From: HGM11367 sp964600435
Lineage (GTDB): Bacteria > Bacillota > Clostridia > Christensenellales > UBA1242
Assembly: GCA_964600435.1 (NCBI GenBank)
Contig: CAZRJB010000006.1
Location: 5,127 to 69,126 of the forward strand
Length of the DNA: 64,000 bases
Direction: 5' to 3'
A program made the position numbers and the translations under genes. The notes under the pieces are model-generated. The model had not been told where the DNA came from. It worked only from the letters and a program-made list of their open reading frames with translations, and made no database searches. Numbering within the stretch: the stretch's first letter is position 1; the number at the start of each line of letters is the position of its first letter. Shown in pieces: positions 1-10,362 of the stretch.

Positions 1-125
1 ATCGGTGTTATGTTAATATATTAAACTTTTCGGCAACTAGCCACATGAAAAAAATTTTAAGGTTGTGCTAAAACATGTGTTTACAGGTTTGGAAAATATT
101 AAAAATTCTTGTTGTTTTTATCAAT

Positions 126-165
126 AAAAAACTCACCAGTTGTTTACTGATGAGTTTTTATTTTG
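126..165. terminator. Bidirectional terminator hairpin
   Basis: A 14-bp stem (127-140 with 146-159, one G-T wobble) has A-runs on its left and T-runs on its right, so it can stop transcription in both directions. It lies about 120 bases downstream of the minus-strand surface-protein gene. Nothing else recognisable was seen in bases 1-282. Confidence 0.8.
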
Positions 166-282
166 CCAAGGTTTTGTATTGTTTTTTTTGCTAATACAAA
201 ATTTGGATTTTTTGCATTTATGTTTAAACAATTAAAACGAAACAAAAACGTTTACAAATGCAAAAGTTTTTTTATGTTTTAA

Positions 283-1848
283 CTATTTAATTTTCATTCT
301 TCTACGCATTAAAATGAACACAACAGCGCCGACAATCACAACAATTGAACCTGCAACAATAAGGATTATTGAAACTGTGTTTAAAGGTTCAACTTTGTTG
401 ATGTAAGAACTATATAACAATTGTCCACTAAGTGTTGTAACTTCAATGTAATATAGGTTGGTTTTGCTTAAAACAATTTCGTTTAATTCATTAATTTCAC
501 CATTTTCTAAGGCTTCGTTTGTGATATAAATGTTATCTCTGCCAGTAATTTTTAAAACGCAATCGCCAACTTGATTAATAACATTAGAAGTAGAGAATGA
601 AACTGTAATGTTTTGGTTGGTTGTTGTTCCATTTTCATGAGAAAGAACAATTGGAACAGTTTTGTTGTTAATCCATATAGAGAACGAATATTTTTGATTG
701 AAATCATTGTTTGCATTAACAACAATTGTGTATGTTCCTGGACCAGTTTTAACATCTAGCAAGTGGATTGTTAAATCTTTTAAGTATTTGTTTAAGTATA
801 ATGTTCCAACATTTTCGTTGGCAAGTTTTGCAAGAATTGACTTGCCGTTTAAAATTATGTCTTCTACATAACTATTGTTATATGAGTTAAAGCTATAAGA
901 CTTACGGCTTTCTTCTGAACTTAAAATTGTAAAGAATATTGGAGATTCGAAAATGTTTTCGCCGTCAATTTTTGCAGTAAACCAAATTTTGTAAAGGCCT
1001 GCTTGTGTAAAAGTCCAAGAATATTTGGTTGTTGTTGCAACTTCAATTTTGTTGCCGTTTAATTCAACATTTATTACAGGATAAGCATTTTGGTCATATA
1101 TGCTTAAAGTTGATTGAGGAATAACAACGTCAACCGATGAATCGTAAATTGCATAATTGATTGGAGAATCATTATTAACATTAAATATTACACTGCTAAG
1201 ATATTGCATTGAGAAATATTCGGTGTCGGAGTAGTTTCCAAACAAATGCACATTTCCCGCCAAGTCTTCAAACTTAAACAAATATACTCCAGAAGTTTTT
1301 AAAGTAATATAAGACATGTTGTTAGATTCGACAACTTTTTGTTGGAATTGTGATTTTCCAACTTCTCCATAGAAAATTGTTGCTGTAATTTTGTTTTCTG
1401 GAATTAAATAATAATTTGTCCAAGAAATTTTTCTTCCTTTATTGAATCCGTCTTCGGTGTAAACCGTGATTGTGTCGGAAGTTTTTTTAGTTAAATCGGT
1501 AGAACTTCCGTCTGTTTCATATTTAACAAAACCTTTTTCGTTAAACAAAGAATTTGTTTCTGGAATTTTTGTAATGGCAATTCTTTCAGAGAAAAATTCG
1601 GTTGAACTGTTAGCTTTGCTATAATCTGTGTGAATTAGATAAATTGCCGTGTATGTGTTAACAATTTCAATAAAATCGTAGGTCAAGTTTTTACTTTCGT
1701 TTGTTTCAATAACAAAATCTCCGTTTAAAATGTAGTGTTTTTGTTCTGTTATTGTAATATTTGTGCCATTTTCGTATTTTGTGTAAGTAAATGGATTTCC
1801 AGTTTCCTTAATTTCTAAATTGTTAAAACCGTCGGCATTAATTTTCAT
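283..1848 (-). pseudogene. C-terminal, membrane-anchor part of an interrupted giant surface protein
   Basis: The 521-residue frame has no signal peptide at its start. It ends in a transmembrane helix (about residues 492-514) followed by a basic tail (RRRMKIK), the usual C-terminal anchor of a Gram-positive-type surface protein. It is in exactly the same frame as the secreted protein ending at 1864: only one TAA and five further sense codons separate them, and no Shine-Dalgarno precedes its ATG. The body is beta-rich, with repeated Tyr/Phe-x-Val strands like the upstream protein. The simplest reading is that both frames are one gene of about 2500 codons with a nonsense codon. Read-through or a sequencing error are alternatives. 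Independent re-initiation is less likely because there is no ribosome site. Confidence 0.7.
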
Positions 1849-1863
1849 AACTTGATATTTAAA

Positions 1864-4800
1864 TTATTCACTATTTTTTAAAGTAAATTCCAAAACCTTT
1901 TCAAGCCCAGACAAATCACCTAAATAGTTTATAACAATTTTATATGTTCCATTTTCGTTTGCAGTGAACGAATAGTTTAATGCAAAGACTTCTTCTTTTG
2001 GAGTTATTATGTAAATTTCATAAGGAAAATCTAAAATTGTGTTTTCGGAACTGATTGTAACCTGCTTTGTGTAAATTTGGTTGTTGCCTAAAATTGATGT
2101 TACATCATCGTTGTCGCCAAGAAGAGTTATTTCTGGAACTTTGTTAAATGTTGCAAAGTTTGTTTCAATTTTGTCTTGAATGCTGCTGCCAACAAAATCG
2201 TTGTTTAGTGTTTGAGTTACAGTAAATAGATACTTATTTCCCAAAAGTCCGCTTGAAAAGTTGATTGGTGCTGCTTTCATTGTTAATGACAAAATGGAAT
2301 TTCCAATTGTGCAGGTGAAATAATTATTATACTCGGTAGGTTGTACTTCTTTATTGTCTTTGTCTGTTACTTTAAGTGTAGAACCAGATGTCACTGTTAA
2401 CTTATATTCAGATGTGTTTGTGCCAACCGAAACAACAACCGTTGTTTCTGGATATATTATTGAGTTAAATCGGTAGGTTATGTTGGAAGATGAATAGTAA
2501 ATGAAATCTCCTTGAGCATCGTAAGAAGTTATGTAGCCAGATTCAGAAATAATTGGTTCTTTAATTTCTGCTTGACCATATATGTGAGGCACAACAATTT
2601 TGTCACCATAGTTGTCTATTATGGTGTAGATGTAGTGGTTGTTGTTTTGTAAATTGTTTATTATTTCCAAACAGAAATACTTTGAACCATTAACACTATT
2701 TATATAACTAATTTTATAGTTTTTAAAATTGCTAAAGGTAGCTTCTGATTCAAAGCAGTTGTTGTTTAATGCGTTATCTATGTTTATTATTATTTTGCCT
2801 GAAACCTCCAAAGTGCTGCAAAACAACTTGTTTGTGTCAGCAGATTCGTTTGGTAGTTTAATAACAATACCTTCACGTTTTTCATCACCATAAAATTTAG
2901 CCAATGTGCTGTGTTCAAGCATTTGATTTATAACATGAGCATTGATTGTAACTTGTTGATATTTTGGAACAGAATACAACACAATTGGTTGAATAAATGA
3001 ACTTGAACTAAGTTTGCTTATGTCTCCAAGAGTATAAAGAGTTGAAGACGAATCAACATATTCGCTCATTTTGTAATATTGCTCGCCTGAATAAGGAGTT
3101 TTTACATAAACAACTTTGTTTATGCTGATTATTTGATAGAAGTTGTCTTTACCAATAGAAGTTGTGTTATGTAGCAAGTTGATGTCTGTCAAGTTTAATT
3201 CATATTTAGAATAAATGTCCAAAGTTGTGCCATTGCTTAAATCTGTATATTTAACATTTTCAGGGCTTTGGTTTTGGCTGGTTTTTTTATAAGTTAAAAA
3301 CGTTTCTTGTTCATTAAAATTGCTTACAAAAATTGTGTAAACTGTGCGGTTGCCTGCATAGTCTTCTTCAACAAATTCAATATATTTCCCTATGTTATCT
3401 TCTAGAACTTTCTGAAAATCATCTCCAGTGCTGCTAAACCCAATTATGTTTTTTGAAACACTGCTGAAGTCGTTTAAAGTTATGTCGCTTTCTTGAACAT
3501 TGCCAATAACATATTTGGTGTTTTTGCCGTTATTTTCAAAAATGCGATAATAAACTTTATAAAAGTCGTTGTTTGTGTCGGTAGGCGTTTTTAAAAAACT
3601 ATAATCTGATACATCAACCACAAATGCATAGTTGGCAAAAAGCCCTGTGCTTTGAGAAGTGTTATATTTTGAATTTTCAGAGTTTCTTAAATCTTTAAAC
3701 GAAAGCCCTGTTTGGTTAACCAAATTTGTAATGTTGGTTAAAGGTGCTTGAGTGTCAATTATAACGGTTGAGGTTTTAGAAGAATATTGTGGGTCTATGT
3801 TGCCTATATATTGCAGAGTTATTTCAACCTGTGTTCCGTTTTTATATGCTCCAATATCCGAAAGTTTTAAATCAACATAGTGACTTGTTCCGTTGGTAAA
3901 AATATTTTTAACGTCAATTGTTCCATTAACATTGTTTACATTGTAAGTTATTTTGGTTGGGTCTATTTTTGCCCAATATTTGCTTGCTGAGTCTTGCCAA
4001 GAAATTCTTACTGTGTCTTTGTTTGTGTAAAAGAAATTATTAGATTCTTTAAGTTCTGAATTGTTTGTGTCTAGAAGCGAATAATTAGGTTCTTCATATT
4101 TAATTTGAAAAACAAATTCAAAATTGTCACCTGCTCCCGACTCAATAACAACTTTATAATACCCTTGCTCAATAAATTCTGGCAAACTTGTTGATTTGTC
4201 AAGTGTTAAATAACCCTTTGTGGTTCCCACAAGTTCCGTTCTGCTTAATGGATTTTTTGTTTTTGCTGCATCTTCATATTTTTCCACATATGCAGAAAGT
4301 TCGTAATTTTTAAAATATTTATTTGTTTTGGTTCCGTCTTTGTTTTCAATTTCGTAATATTTAACAATTGATTCTTCTGGTGTAAATGTTCCGTTTTCGT
4401 CATAACCATATTTGTATGTTGGAATATAAACGGTTACTGGCAAAAGATTTGTGGTTAAAACTGGAATATGAACCTCTGCTGTTTGCGACATTTGAGTTGC
4501 ATAATATATGTCGTAAAAGAATAAATCTGAATTGTTTGCAACTTGAAGTCTGATTGCTCCACCTGTGTAGTAAACCAATTCCCCATTGCTGTTTGTTTCT
4601 GGAGTACTTATGATGCCGTTACGGTCAACAATAAACACGAGTTCTCTTTGTATTGGGTCATATTTGTCTGTTGTTGAAACATATTCTCTTGTTATTACAT
4701 ACTTTCCTGCACGTGTTTTTCTTTTACTTTGGTTGTTTTCAACATTTAGCTCCCAAGAATATGTGTTAAGTTCATTGCTAACAGCACTACCAAGTTGAAT

Positions 4801-7800
4801 TCCTGTTTTGTTGTATATTTCCAAAAATGAAGTTGGATTGGTCCCAAATTTATATGTACCTTTATCGCCTTTTTCAAATGCGTAATAATCCATTTTTATA
4901 GATTTAACACTAAGAATTTCAGAAGGCTCTGTGCAGTAAGAAAAATCCAAAATTTCATCATACAAAGTGTCTTTTGCGGTTGGATGATAGTAGTTTGTTT
5001 TTTTGCTGTTATCCGAAGATGTAATTACATCTGCTTGCAACAGGTTGCTTTTGGTGCCTTCTGCGGTTGTATATGAAAGTGTCATTTTTGAATTGTCGGT
5101 TGAGAAAGTAACCATGTGAGATGCGTTATAATTTTTGTTAAAAGTGGATTGTGTGTAGTTTAAGTTTGAAGAGCAACCAACATAGAAAATAAATTGTGAT
5201 TCAATTGGAACATCGTTTTTGTCTTTTGCAGACAATTTTAAACCATATTTCCCGGATTGAGTTAATAAATAAAAATTTTGTAATGTTTCACCGTTTGCAT
5301 TTTCGGTATAATATACTGGATTTTTTATTTCAATTTTTAAATAGAAATCAGTTTTATATCTTGTTATATATTTATTGCTTAATTCTTCAGAATCAATAAA
5401 GTATTTTTTAAGCCAAGGATCTAACTGATCGTCGCTGGTAGAATAAAATTTAATTAATTTGTCTTTGCCAAAATAAAGCGTGTAGTCTTCTGAAGTGGTT
5501 TTGGCATCTTTAACAAACGACCATTTACCATCTTTTACGGTTATAATGTTTGTTTCTGTGTTATCAATAAACACAACCAAATATTTTGAATTTTCATTTG
5601 GGGTTTCGGAAATTAATGCAGTTTCGTCATATATTTTAATGATGTATAAACCACTAGCGGAAAGAATTTGAGTTTCGTTTAAACTGCCAGATGTTTTTTC
5701 TGTGTTTGAGTATGTTGAAACAGGAAGTGTTCCTTCTCCAAAACTAAATATATCAGTTGATGGAATGCCATATTTAGTGATGTCTGATTCATAAAAAGAC
5801 TGAATTGCACTAGAATCTAGGCTGTTTGCAAAAGTTGCAGAATATGATGTTGGAAAATACTTATATTCGGCATACGTTTTTGCATAACCATTGTCTTCTT
5901 TGTTGTTCCAAGAAATGGCAATTGAACCATTAACAAACAATGCTTGCTGGTTGTTGTTTAAAAGATTAGTGCTTTCTTTTTTATAGGTTGTGTTTGTGAT
6001 TTTTGTTGCAGAGTGAATTTGAATGCCGTTAACACCAGTTTTGTCAATTGTAAAATATGAGATGTATTTTTTTTGCCCTGAGCGTCCATAACTTACTTCA
6101 ACTTTATATTTTGCACTTTTGTCAAAAGTTGCACTGTCGCTAACAATTTGTGAATTGTTTTCTGTAAAGTCGTTAGTGTTAAAAGATTCTGCAATAAACA
6201 CTTTTACTGTTGCCTTAGAGTCAAAAGTGCCTTCTTGTGTGTTTTTGTTGATTACAACATTGTTGCATGTTACATAGTTGGTTGGAACGTCGGAACGTAT
6301 TTCATTTTTATCTTTATCATATGTGATTTCTTGAATTGTTAAGTTTGGAGATGTTGTTGTTATCTCAAACAAAAAGAACTGATAATGTGTTGTCTGGCTA
6401 GAAATTTTGGCAAATGTGTAAGCAAATTGAACCAAATACACTCCGGATTGGCTAAGTGGAGAGTTTGTGTAATCATCTCCGTCTGGTAAAGTTGCGGCAC
6501 TGGTAAATTCTGATAAATCCTTAAAGTAAAAATATTTTGTTGTTGGAGTAGTAGTAGCAGTTGGAGTGGTAGAAGTAGTTGATGTTGATGATGTTGCATT
6601 AGTTAAAAAATATACTGGTGCTTGGTTGGTTTTTACTGGAGTAAGGCCTTGTATTTCGGAAAAGTTATTAATTGTATTATTATCAATTTCAACCTTGCTT
6701 GTTATGTCTGCTTGTTGCGTAATTTTGCTGTGGTCATTTTCGGCTGTTTGTTTAAATTCTTCCAAACCGTTTTCGCCAGTGTAATATGCTTGAACACCAT
6801 AAATATATACTGTATTGTTTAACAATTTTGATGTTTCGTCTGAGGATAAATTGTATTGACTAAAAACTTCACCGCCATTAAAAATGGTTTGATAAGTTAT
6901 ATAATATGTGCCTATATTGTTAAAGGTTACCCTATTTTTTTTGCTTGGAATGTTGGCACCGGTAGAATCCGTTTCGTATATAGTGTCCACAAAAACGTAT
7001 TCTATAGAGGTTGTTTGACCTAGTTCGTTATAGTTTGCAACAGTTGATTCATTTTCGTTTTTGTATGTTATGGTTGTTGTTGTGGAAAGTTGTTGATATA
7101 ATCTGGTGATGTTAAGGTTAAACTTTGTGCGGTCATAAACAAGGCTAAACATTTCGTCTTGTGTATAGTTATAAGAATATATGCTGCTGTTGGTGCCGTT
7201 TTGGGTTCCGTCGGTAAATTTTTTTGCCCCATCGCTTGTGTAGTCTGAAGCAGAAAAAATATAAAAGTTGCATGTGAAAGAAATTGTTTCGTATGAGTAG
7301 ATTGAATTAAGGTAGTTATATGAAAAGGAAATTGAGTATTTGCCATAATATTCAAATGATGATGCAAGTGATGGGTTTATTCTTAGAGTGTAGATGTGAT
7401 ATTCGGAGTCTTCGGTGGTTTCTGCTAGTTTATCAAAGCCTTCATTTTTTGTAAGGTCGGTTGAAATAACATTGTTGTTAAAACTTATGGTAGCGCTAAT
7501 TTGAGAAATTCTATAACTTGTGTTTTGACCTGATGTCATTTTCAATTTTTCAGTATCAAATGTTAAAACAACAGCTTGTTTTCCATCCACAAAAAAAGCA
7601 TCGCCATTGGTAAATGTTCTTTTTAGTGGAGTATAAACTTCAGGTGTTGCTGGAGTGTAGTTTGCCAAGTCAATAGAAAAATAATCTGGCAAAGTGTTTA
7701 ATGGTGCAGCCGAAACAGGTTTGTAAGTAAACAACAACAACCCTGAAAACATTGCCAAAAACATAGGAATTATTCTTAAAATATTTTTAAAAAATTTGCT

Positions 7801-7806
7801 TTTCAT
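1864..7806 (-). CDS. Giant secreted beta-sandwich surface protein, lacking its own anchor
   Basis: This 1980-residue protein starts at the ATG at 7806, which has an AAAGGTGA ribosome site; an in-frame ATG 16 codons upstream has none. A signal peptide covers roughly residues 1-33 (basic start, hydrophobic core, VSA-A cleavage region). The rest is built of many divergent Ig/cadherin-like strands (patterns such as YxVxVxY and sGxYxixi) and contains no cysteine-rich or enzymatic motif that I recognise. A Ser/Thr-rich linker lies at about residues 405-425, encoded by imperfect trinucleotide repeats near 6537-6600. There is no C-terminal anchor before the stop; the anchor is in the in-frame continuation at 283-1848. 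Probable role is cell-surface adhesion or structure; the exact function is unknown. Confidence 0.8.
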   Translation of the reverse strand: MKSKFFKNILRIIPMFLAMFSGLLLFTYKPVSAAPLNTLPDYFSIDLANYTPATPEVYTPLKRTFTNGDAFFVDGKQAVVLTFDTEKLKMTSGQNTSYRISQISATISFNNNVISTDLTKNEGFDKLAETTEDSEYHIYTLRINPSLASSFEYYGKYSISFSYNYLNSIYSYETISFTCNFYIFSASDYTSDGAKKFTDGTQNGTNSSIYSYNYTQDEMFSLVYDRTKFNLNITRLYQQLSTTTTITYKNENESTVANYNELGQTTSIEYVFVDTIYETDSTGANIPSKKNRVTFNNIGTYYITYQTIFNGGEVFSQYNLSSDETSKLLNNTVYIYGVQAYYTGENGLEEFKQTAENDHSKITQQADITSKVEIDNNTINNFSEIQGLTPVKTNQAPVYFLTNATSSTSTTSTTPTATTTPTTKYFYFKDLSEFTSAATLPDGDDYTNSPLSQSGVYLVQFAYTFAKISSQTTHYQFFLFEITTTSPNLTIQEITYDKDKNEIRSDVPTNYVTCNNVVINKNTQEGTFDSKATVKVFIAESFNTNDFTENNSQIVSDSATFDKSAKYKVEVSYGRSGQKKYISYFTIDKTGVNGIQIHSATKITNTTYKKESTNLLNNNQQALFVNGSIAISWNNKEDNGYAKTYAEYKYFPTSYSATFANSLDSSAIQSFYESDITKYGIPSTDIFSFGEGTLPVSTYSNTEKTSGSLNETQILSASGLYIIKIYDETALISETPNENSKYLVVFIDNTETNIITVKDGKWSFVKDAKTTSEDYTLYFGKDKLIKFYSTSDDQLDPWLKKYFIDSEELSNKYITRYKTDFYLKIEIKNPVYYTENANGETLQNFYLLTQSGKYGLKLSAKDKNDVPIESQFIFYVGCSSNLNYTQSTFNKNYNASHMVTFSTDNSKMTLSYTTAEGTKSNLLQADVITSSDNSKKTNYYHPTAKDTLYDEILDFSYCTEPSEILSVKSIKMDYYAFEKGDKGTYKFGTNPTSFLEIYNKTGIQLGSAVSNELNTYSWELNVENNQSKRKTRAGKYVITREYVSTTDKYDPIQRELVFIVDRNGIISTPETNSNGELVYYTGGAIRLQVANNSDLFFYDIYYATQMSQTAEVHIPVLTTNLLPVTVYIPTYKYGYDENGTFTPEESIVKYYEIENKDGTKTNKYFKNYELSAYVEKYEDAAKTKNPLSRTELVGTTKGYLTLDKSTSLPEFIEQGYYKVVIESGAGDNFEFVFQIKYEEPNYSLLDTNNSELKESNNFFYTNKDTVRISWQDSASKYWAKIDPTKITYNVNNVNGTIDVKNIFTNGTSHYVDLKLSDIGAYKNGTQVEITLQYIGNIDPQYSSKTSTVIIDTQAPLTNITNLVNQTGLSFKDLRNSENSKYNTSQSTGLFANYAFVVDVSDYSFLKTPTDTNNDFYKVYYRIFENNGKNTKYVIGNVQESDITLNDFSSVSKNIIGFSSTGDDFQKVLEDNIGKYIEFVEEDYAGNRTVYTIFVSNFNEQETFLTYKKTSQNQSPENVKYTDLSNGTTLDIYSKYELNLTDINLLHNTTSIGKDNFYQIISINKVVYVKTPYSGEQYYKMSEYVDSSSTLYTLGDISKLSSSSFIQPIVLYSVPKYQQVTINAHVINQMLEHSTLAKFYGDEKREGIVIKLPNESADTNKLFCSTLEVSGKIIINIDNALNNNCFESEATFSNFKNYKISYINSVNGSKYFCLEIINNLQNNNHYIYTIIDNYGDKIVVPHIYGQAEIKEPIISESGYITSYDAQGDFIYYSSSNITYRFNSIIYPETTVVVSVGTNTSEYKLTVTSGSTLKVTDKDNKEVQPTEYNNYFTCTIGNSILSLTMKAAPINFSSGLLGNKYLFTVTQTLNNDFVGSSIQDKIETNFATFNKVPEITLLGDNDDVTSILGNNQIYTKQVTISSENTILDFPYEIYIITPKEEVFALNYSFTANENGTYKIVINYLGDLSGLEKVLEFTLKNSE

Positions 7807-7856
7807 AAAAAAATCACCTTTCACATAATTTGTTTTTATAACAAATTTTAACATAA

Positions 7857-8055
7857 TTTTTCTTTTTAATCAAATATATTATATATATTTGGACAAAAAA
7901 TAAACAAAAAAATTGCAAAACCAAGGCAAAGAAAGGATAAAGCTTGTGCTGTGTTTGTTTCTTTTTTACCAAATACAATAAATATATTCGGACAAAAATA
8001 AACAAAAAAATTTTATATATTTGTTTCTTTTTTTAATAATATAAACAAAAAAAAT
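7857..8055. repeat. Tandem imperfect AT-rich repeat upstream of the surface-protein gene
   Basis: Two copies of a roughly 55-base block (about 7857-7914 and 7958-8012) share a T/C run, CAAATA..., GGACAAAAA and TAAACAAAAAAATT at a period of about 100 bases. A shorter third copy lies at 8021-8055. The block is in the intergenic stretch that must hold the promoter of the surface protein, so it may be regulatory. I could not place a convincing -35/-10 pair. Confidence 0.5.
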
Positions 8056-8103
8056 TATAAAAATTTATGCACTATAAAAATAATTTATTAAAACAATAAT
8101 AAA

Positions 8104-8135
8104 AAACAAGGCAAATCATTTTTTTTGCCTTGTTT
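8104..8135 (-). terminator. Terminator of the VirD4-like gene
   Basis: A perfect 12-bp stem (8104-8115 with 8124-8135) is followed on the minus strand by a T-run. It starts about 20 bases after the stop codon of the VirD4-like gene. Confidence 0.85.
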
Positions 8136-8156
8136 GATAATTTTATTTTTTTATGA

Positions 8157-10130
8157 TTAAAAGTCAAAATCGAATGGGTTGCTTTGTTCGCCAATAATTT
8201 TAGCATTTCTTGCAGTAATATCATAGCGAATGCTATTTTCGTCAAAATATTGTGCTGGAACATATTCGTCTTGCATTTTTTCTTTTGAGAAAACAGGCGC
8301 CCTAAACCATTGAGTCATGTGTGTTTTTATTGCTGGTTTGCCATAAATTTTAACAATGTTAACATCGTAGTCAAGTTGACCTAATTCGTATGGTTCAACC
8401 AAAGCACGAGTAACCGTTTGAGTGTTTGTTGTGCGGTTTGCATCAGATGATCCAGCCTTGTCGGAACGGCTAACGGATGTGTTTTTAACTTGCAAGGTAA
8501 CATCGCCACACATTTTTGAAAATTCTTCACGAGTTTTTTGGTCTTCTGTTCCAATAAAAATTTGAATATTGCAGTTGCTTTTGATTGTGTCTGCACAATC
8601 TTTTGTATATTTATTGTCTAACTGGCTATAAGATTGAATAACAATTTGGAAGAAAACTCTTCTAGAACGAGCAACTGTTATCATGCTGTCAAATTTTTGA
8701 ATTTTTGGAAGGTTAGCAAACTCGTCCAACAAAAAGTAAACAGGACGTTTAAGTTTTATGTTTGGGCTGTTTGAAGCAATTTCAATCAGCTTTTTATATA
8801 TTTGCGAAATACACATTGTTGCAATGCAGTGACGGCTTTCTTTTTCGTCTGGAACTTTTATAAACAAAACGGTTGGTTGATTAACAAAGTCGTCAAAAGA
8901 AATGTCGCTTTTGCTGGTTGCATAGCAAATGCCCATGTCTTGGAATATGGCAATTTTTGGTTGCATAACACCAAGGAAAGAACGTGTTGTGTTTGGAGCA
9001 TTGTTAACAACAGTGCTTGCAAGCGGTTTAACTTTTGAAAGAATATCTCTGCCTTCAATGTAATCTTTTAAAGTGCCCATCATGTTGTCTGGGTTGGAGT
9101 CACGTGTTGTACAAATTTTTGCAACGTTATAAAAATTAAATTTTTCACGAGTCATGCCAAGAGAAGGGTCAAGCGAATCTTCTAGCATGGCAAGCATTAT
9201 GCCATAAACAAAGTCCTGAGCACCTTGTTCCCAAGATGGGTCATTTTTGTTTTCGATTGGCAAAACTGCAGATGCAACTTCTCTTAATTCGTTTTCTGCT
9301 TCGTTGATTAATGTTTGAGAAAGTGATTGAAGTTCAACTTGCAAAGCCTCTTTGGTTGGATATGCAATTTTGTTAAAACCATACCACTCTGCACCATAGT
9401 TTTGAGCAATTACTTTAAATTCTGTGTCTTTAGGGTGAACGCCTTTAAAAACCTTAACTTCGCTTTCTAGATTGTGTGCACGTTGATATTGCATAAAAGC
9501 ATTGTCCATTGGGTTCCATCTAGAAGATGAATATGGATTTCTAAGGTCAAGGGTTATAAGCCTGTAACCTTCTTTTTTTAATTGTTTTGCATGGTTGTTG
9601 TAAAGTTCGCCTTTTGGGTCGGTTATAACCATGCAAGGTTTTTCTGCAGAATGGGCATAGCACCTGATTGCCGGTTCTAGAATGAATGTTGTTTTACCAG
9701 AACCGGTTGTCCCAATAATAAGCGCGTGCATTTCTGGATACATGTTAACTCTAAGTTGACCATTTTTGTAATATGAAGAAATGAATGTTCCGGTTTTTTT
9801 CAGTTTTGGCAAACTTGAAAAAGTGTTTGGCATAAAAGAAGGGTTTTTTGCAAGCTCTTCTTCTGTGATGAACCTTGCATTGTAGTGCTGAGAAAGTTTT
9901 TCGCCTTGTTCAGTTGTGCCTTCAAATTCGGCAGAGGAACTGGAAAAATTTCTTGTGTCCAAAATTGAAATAAGCCCACACAAAATGCCAAGTGCCAAAC
10001 CAATTATTGCTGGAACAGAAGTGAACCTGTCAATAAAATTTGGACTGTCGGTTTTGACAAAAAATGAAACAACAAAACCAATAACATAGCAAACAATTGT
10101 GAAAGAAACGATTCTTTTAAGTTTTTTCAT
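8157..10130 (-). CDS. VirD4/TraG/TraD-family type IV coupling ATPase, orphan
   Basis: This 657-residue protein has two N-terminal membrane helices (about 7-24 and 40-57), a Walker A at 140-148 (GTTGSGKTT) followed by DPKGELY, and a Walker B around residue 466 (LLDEFANLP). These mark VirD4/TraG-type coupling proteins, hexameric membrane ATPases that feed DNA or proteins into a type IV channel. No relaxase, VirB4, VirB6 or other conjugation gene is in the window. The gene has its own promoter and terminator and stands alone between a surface protein and leuS. It may work with distant genes, be a relic of an integrated element, or serve another DNA/protein pumping task. The start is the first Met, 12 bases after GGAG. 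Confidence 0.85.
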   Translation of the reverse strand: MKKLKRIVSFTIVCYVIGFVVSFFVKTDSPNFIDRFTSVPAIIGLALGILCGLISILDTRNFSSSSAEFEGTTEQGEKLSQHYNARFITEEELAKNPSFMPNTFSSLPKLKKTGTFISSYYKNGQLRVNMYPEMHALIIGTTGSGKTTFILEPAIRCYAHSAEKPCMVITDPKGELYNNHAKQLKKEGYRLITLDLRNPYSSSRWNPMDNAFMQYQRAHNLESEVKVFKGVHPKDTEFKVIAQNYGAEWYGFNKIAYPTKEALQVELQSLSQTLINEAENELREVASAVLPIENKNDPSWEQGAQDFVYGIMLAMLEDSLDPSLGMTREKFNFYNVAKICTTRDSNPDNMMGTLKDYIEGRDILSKVKPLASTVVNNAPNTTRSFLGVMQPKIAIFQDMGICYATSKSDISFDDFVNQPTVLFIKVPDEKESRHCIATMCISQIYKKLIEIASNSPNIKLKRPVYFLLDEFANLPKIQKFDSMITVARSRRVFFQIVIQSYSQLDNKYTKDCADTIKSNCNIQIFIGTEDQKTREEFSKMCGDVTLQVKNTSVSRSDKAGSSDANRTTNTQTVTRALVEPYELGQLDYDVNIVKIYGKPAIKTHMTQWFRAPVFSKEKMQDEYVPAQYFDENSIRYDITARNAKIIGEQSNPFDFDF

Positions 10131-10177
10131 TAAGTTTTAAAACTCCTTTTATTTAAGTTGCGATTTTTTCTAAAAAA

Positions 10178-10207
10178 AGTATACATCTTTTTCAAATATT
10201 GTGTCAA
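10178..10207 (-). promoter_or_regulatory. Promoter of the VirD4-like gene
   Basis: On the minus strand TTGACA (10202-10207) and TATACT (10178-10183) are separated by 18 bases, and the gene starts about 48 bases downstream. Confidence 0.75.
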
Positions 10208-10306
10208 ATTTAATTGTCATTTAAATATATTTTTTGTTTATGCATGAAATTGTTGGGCAAAAGCCATATATTTTGTTAATTTTTTCTTTAAATATTTAAC
10301 ATTTTA

Positions 10307-10336
10307 TTGTAAAACAAAAACCAAATGTGATATAAT
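10307..10336 (+). promoter_or_regulatory. leuS promoter
   Basis: TTGTAA (10307-10312), an 18-base spacer and TATAAT (10331-10336). The leader is only about 20 bases, so there is no room for a T-box element. Confidence 0.7.
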
Positions 10337-10362
10337 TTAAACAATTTTACTCGGAGGATGAT

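Noticed and set aside
6537..6600. Trinucleotide-rich stretch considered as a phase-variable microsatellite
   Set aside because: Repeats are imperfect and multiples of three, encoding a Thr/Ser linker; slippage would not shift the frame.
7814..8005. 63-codon minus-strand frame in the tandem repeats
   Set aside because: Low-complexity Phe/Tyr/Lys sequence produced by AT-rich repeats; no ribosome site.
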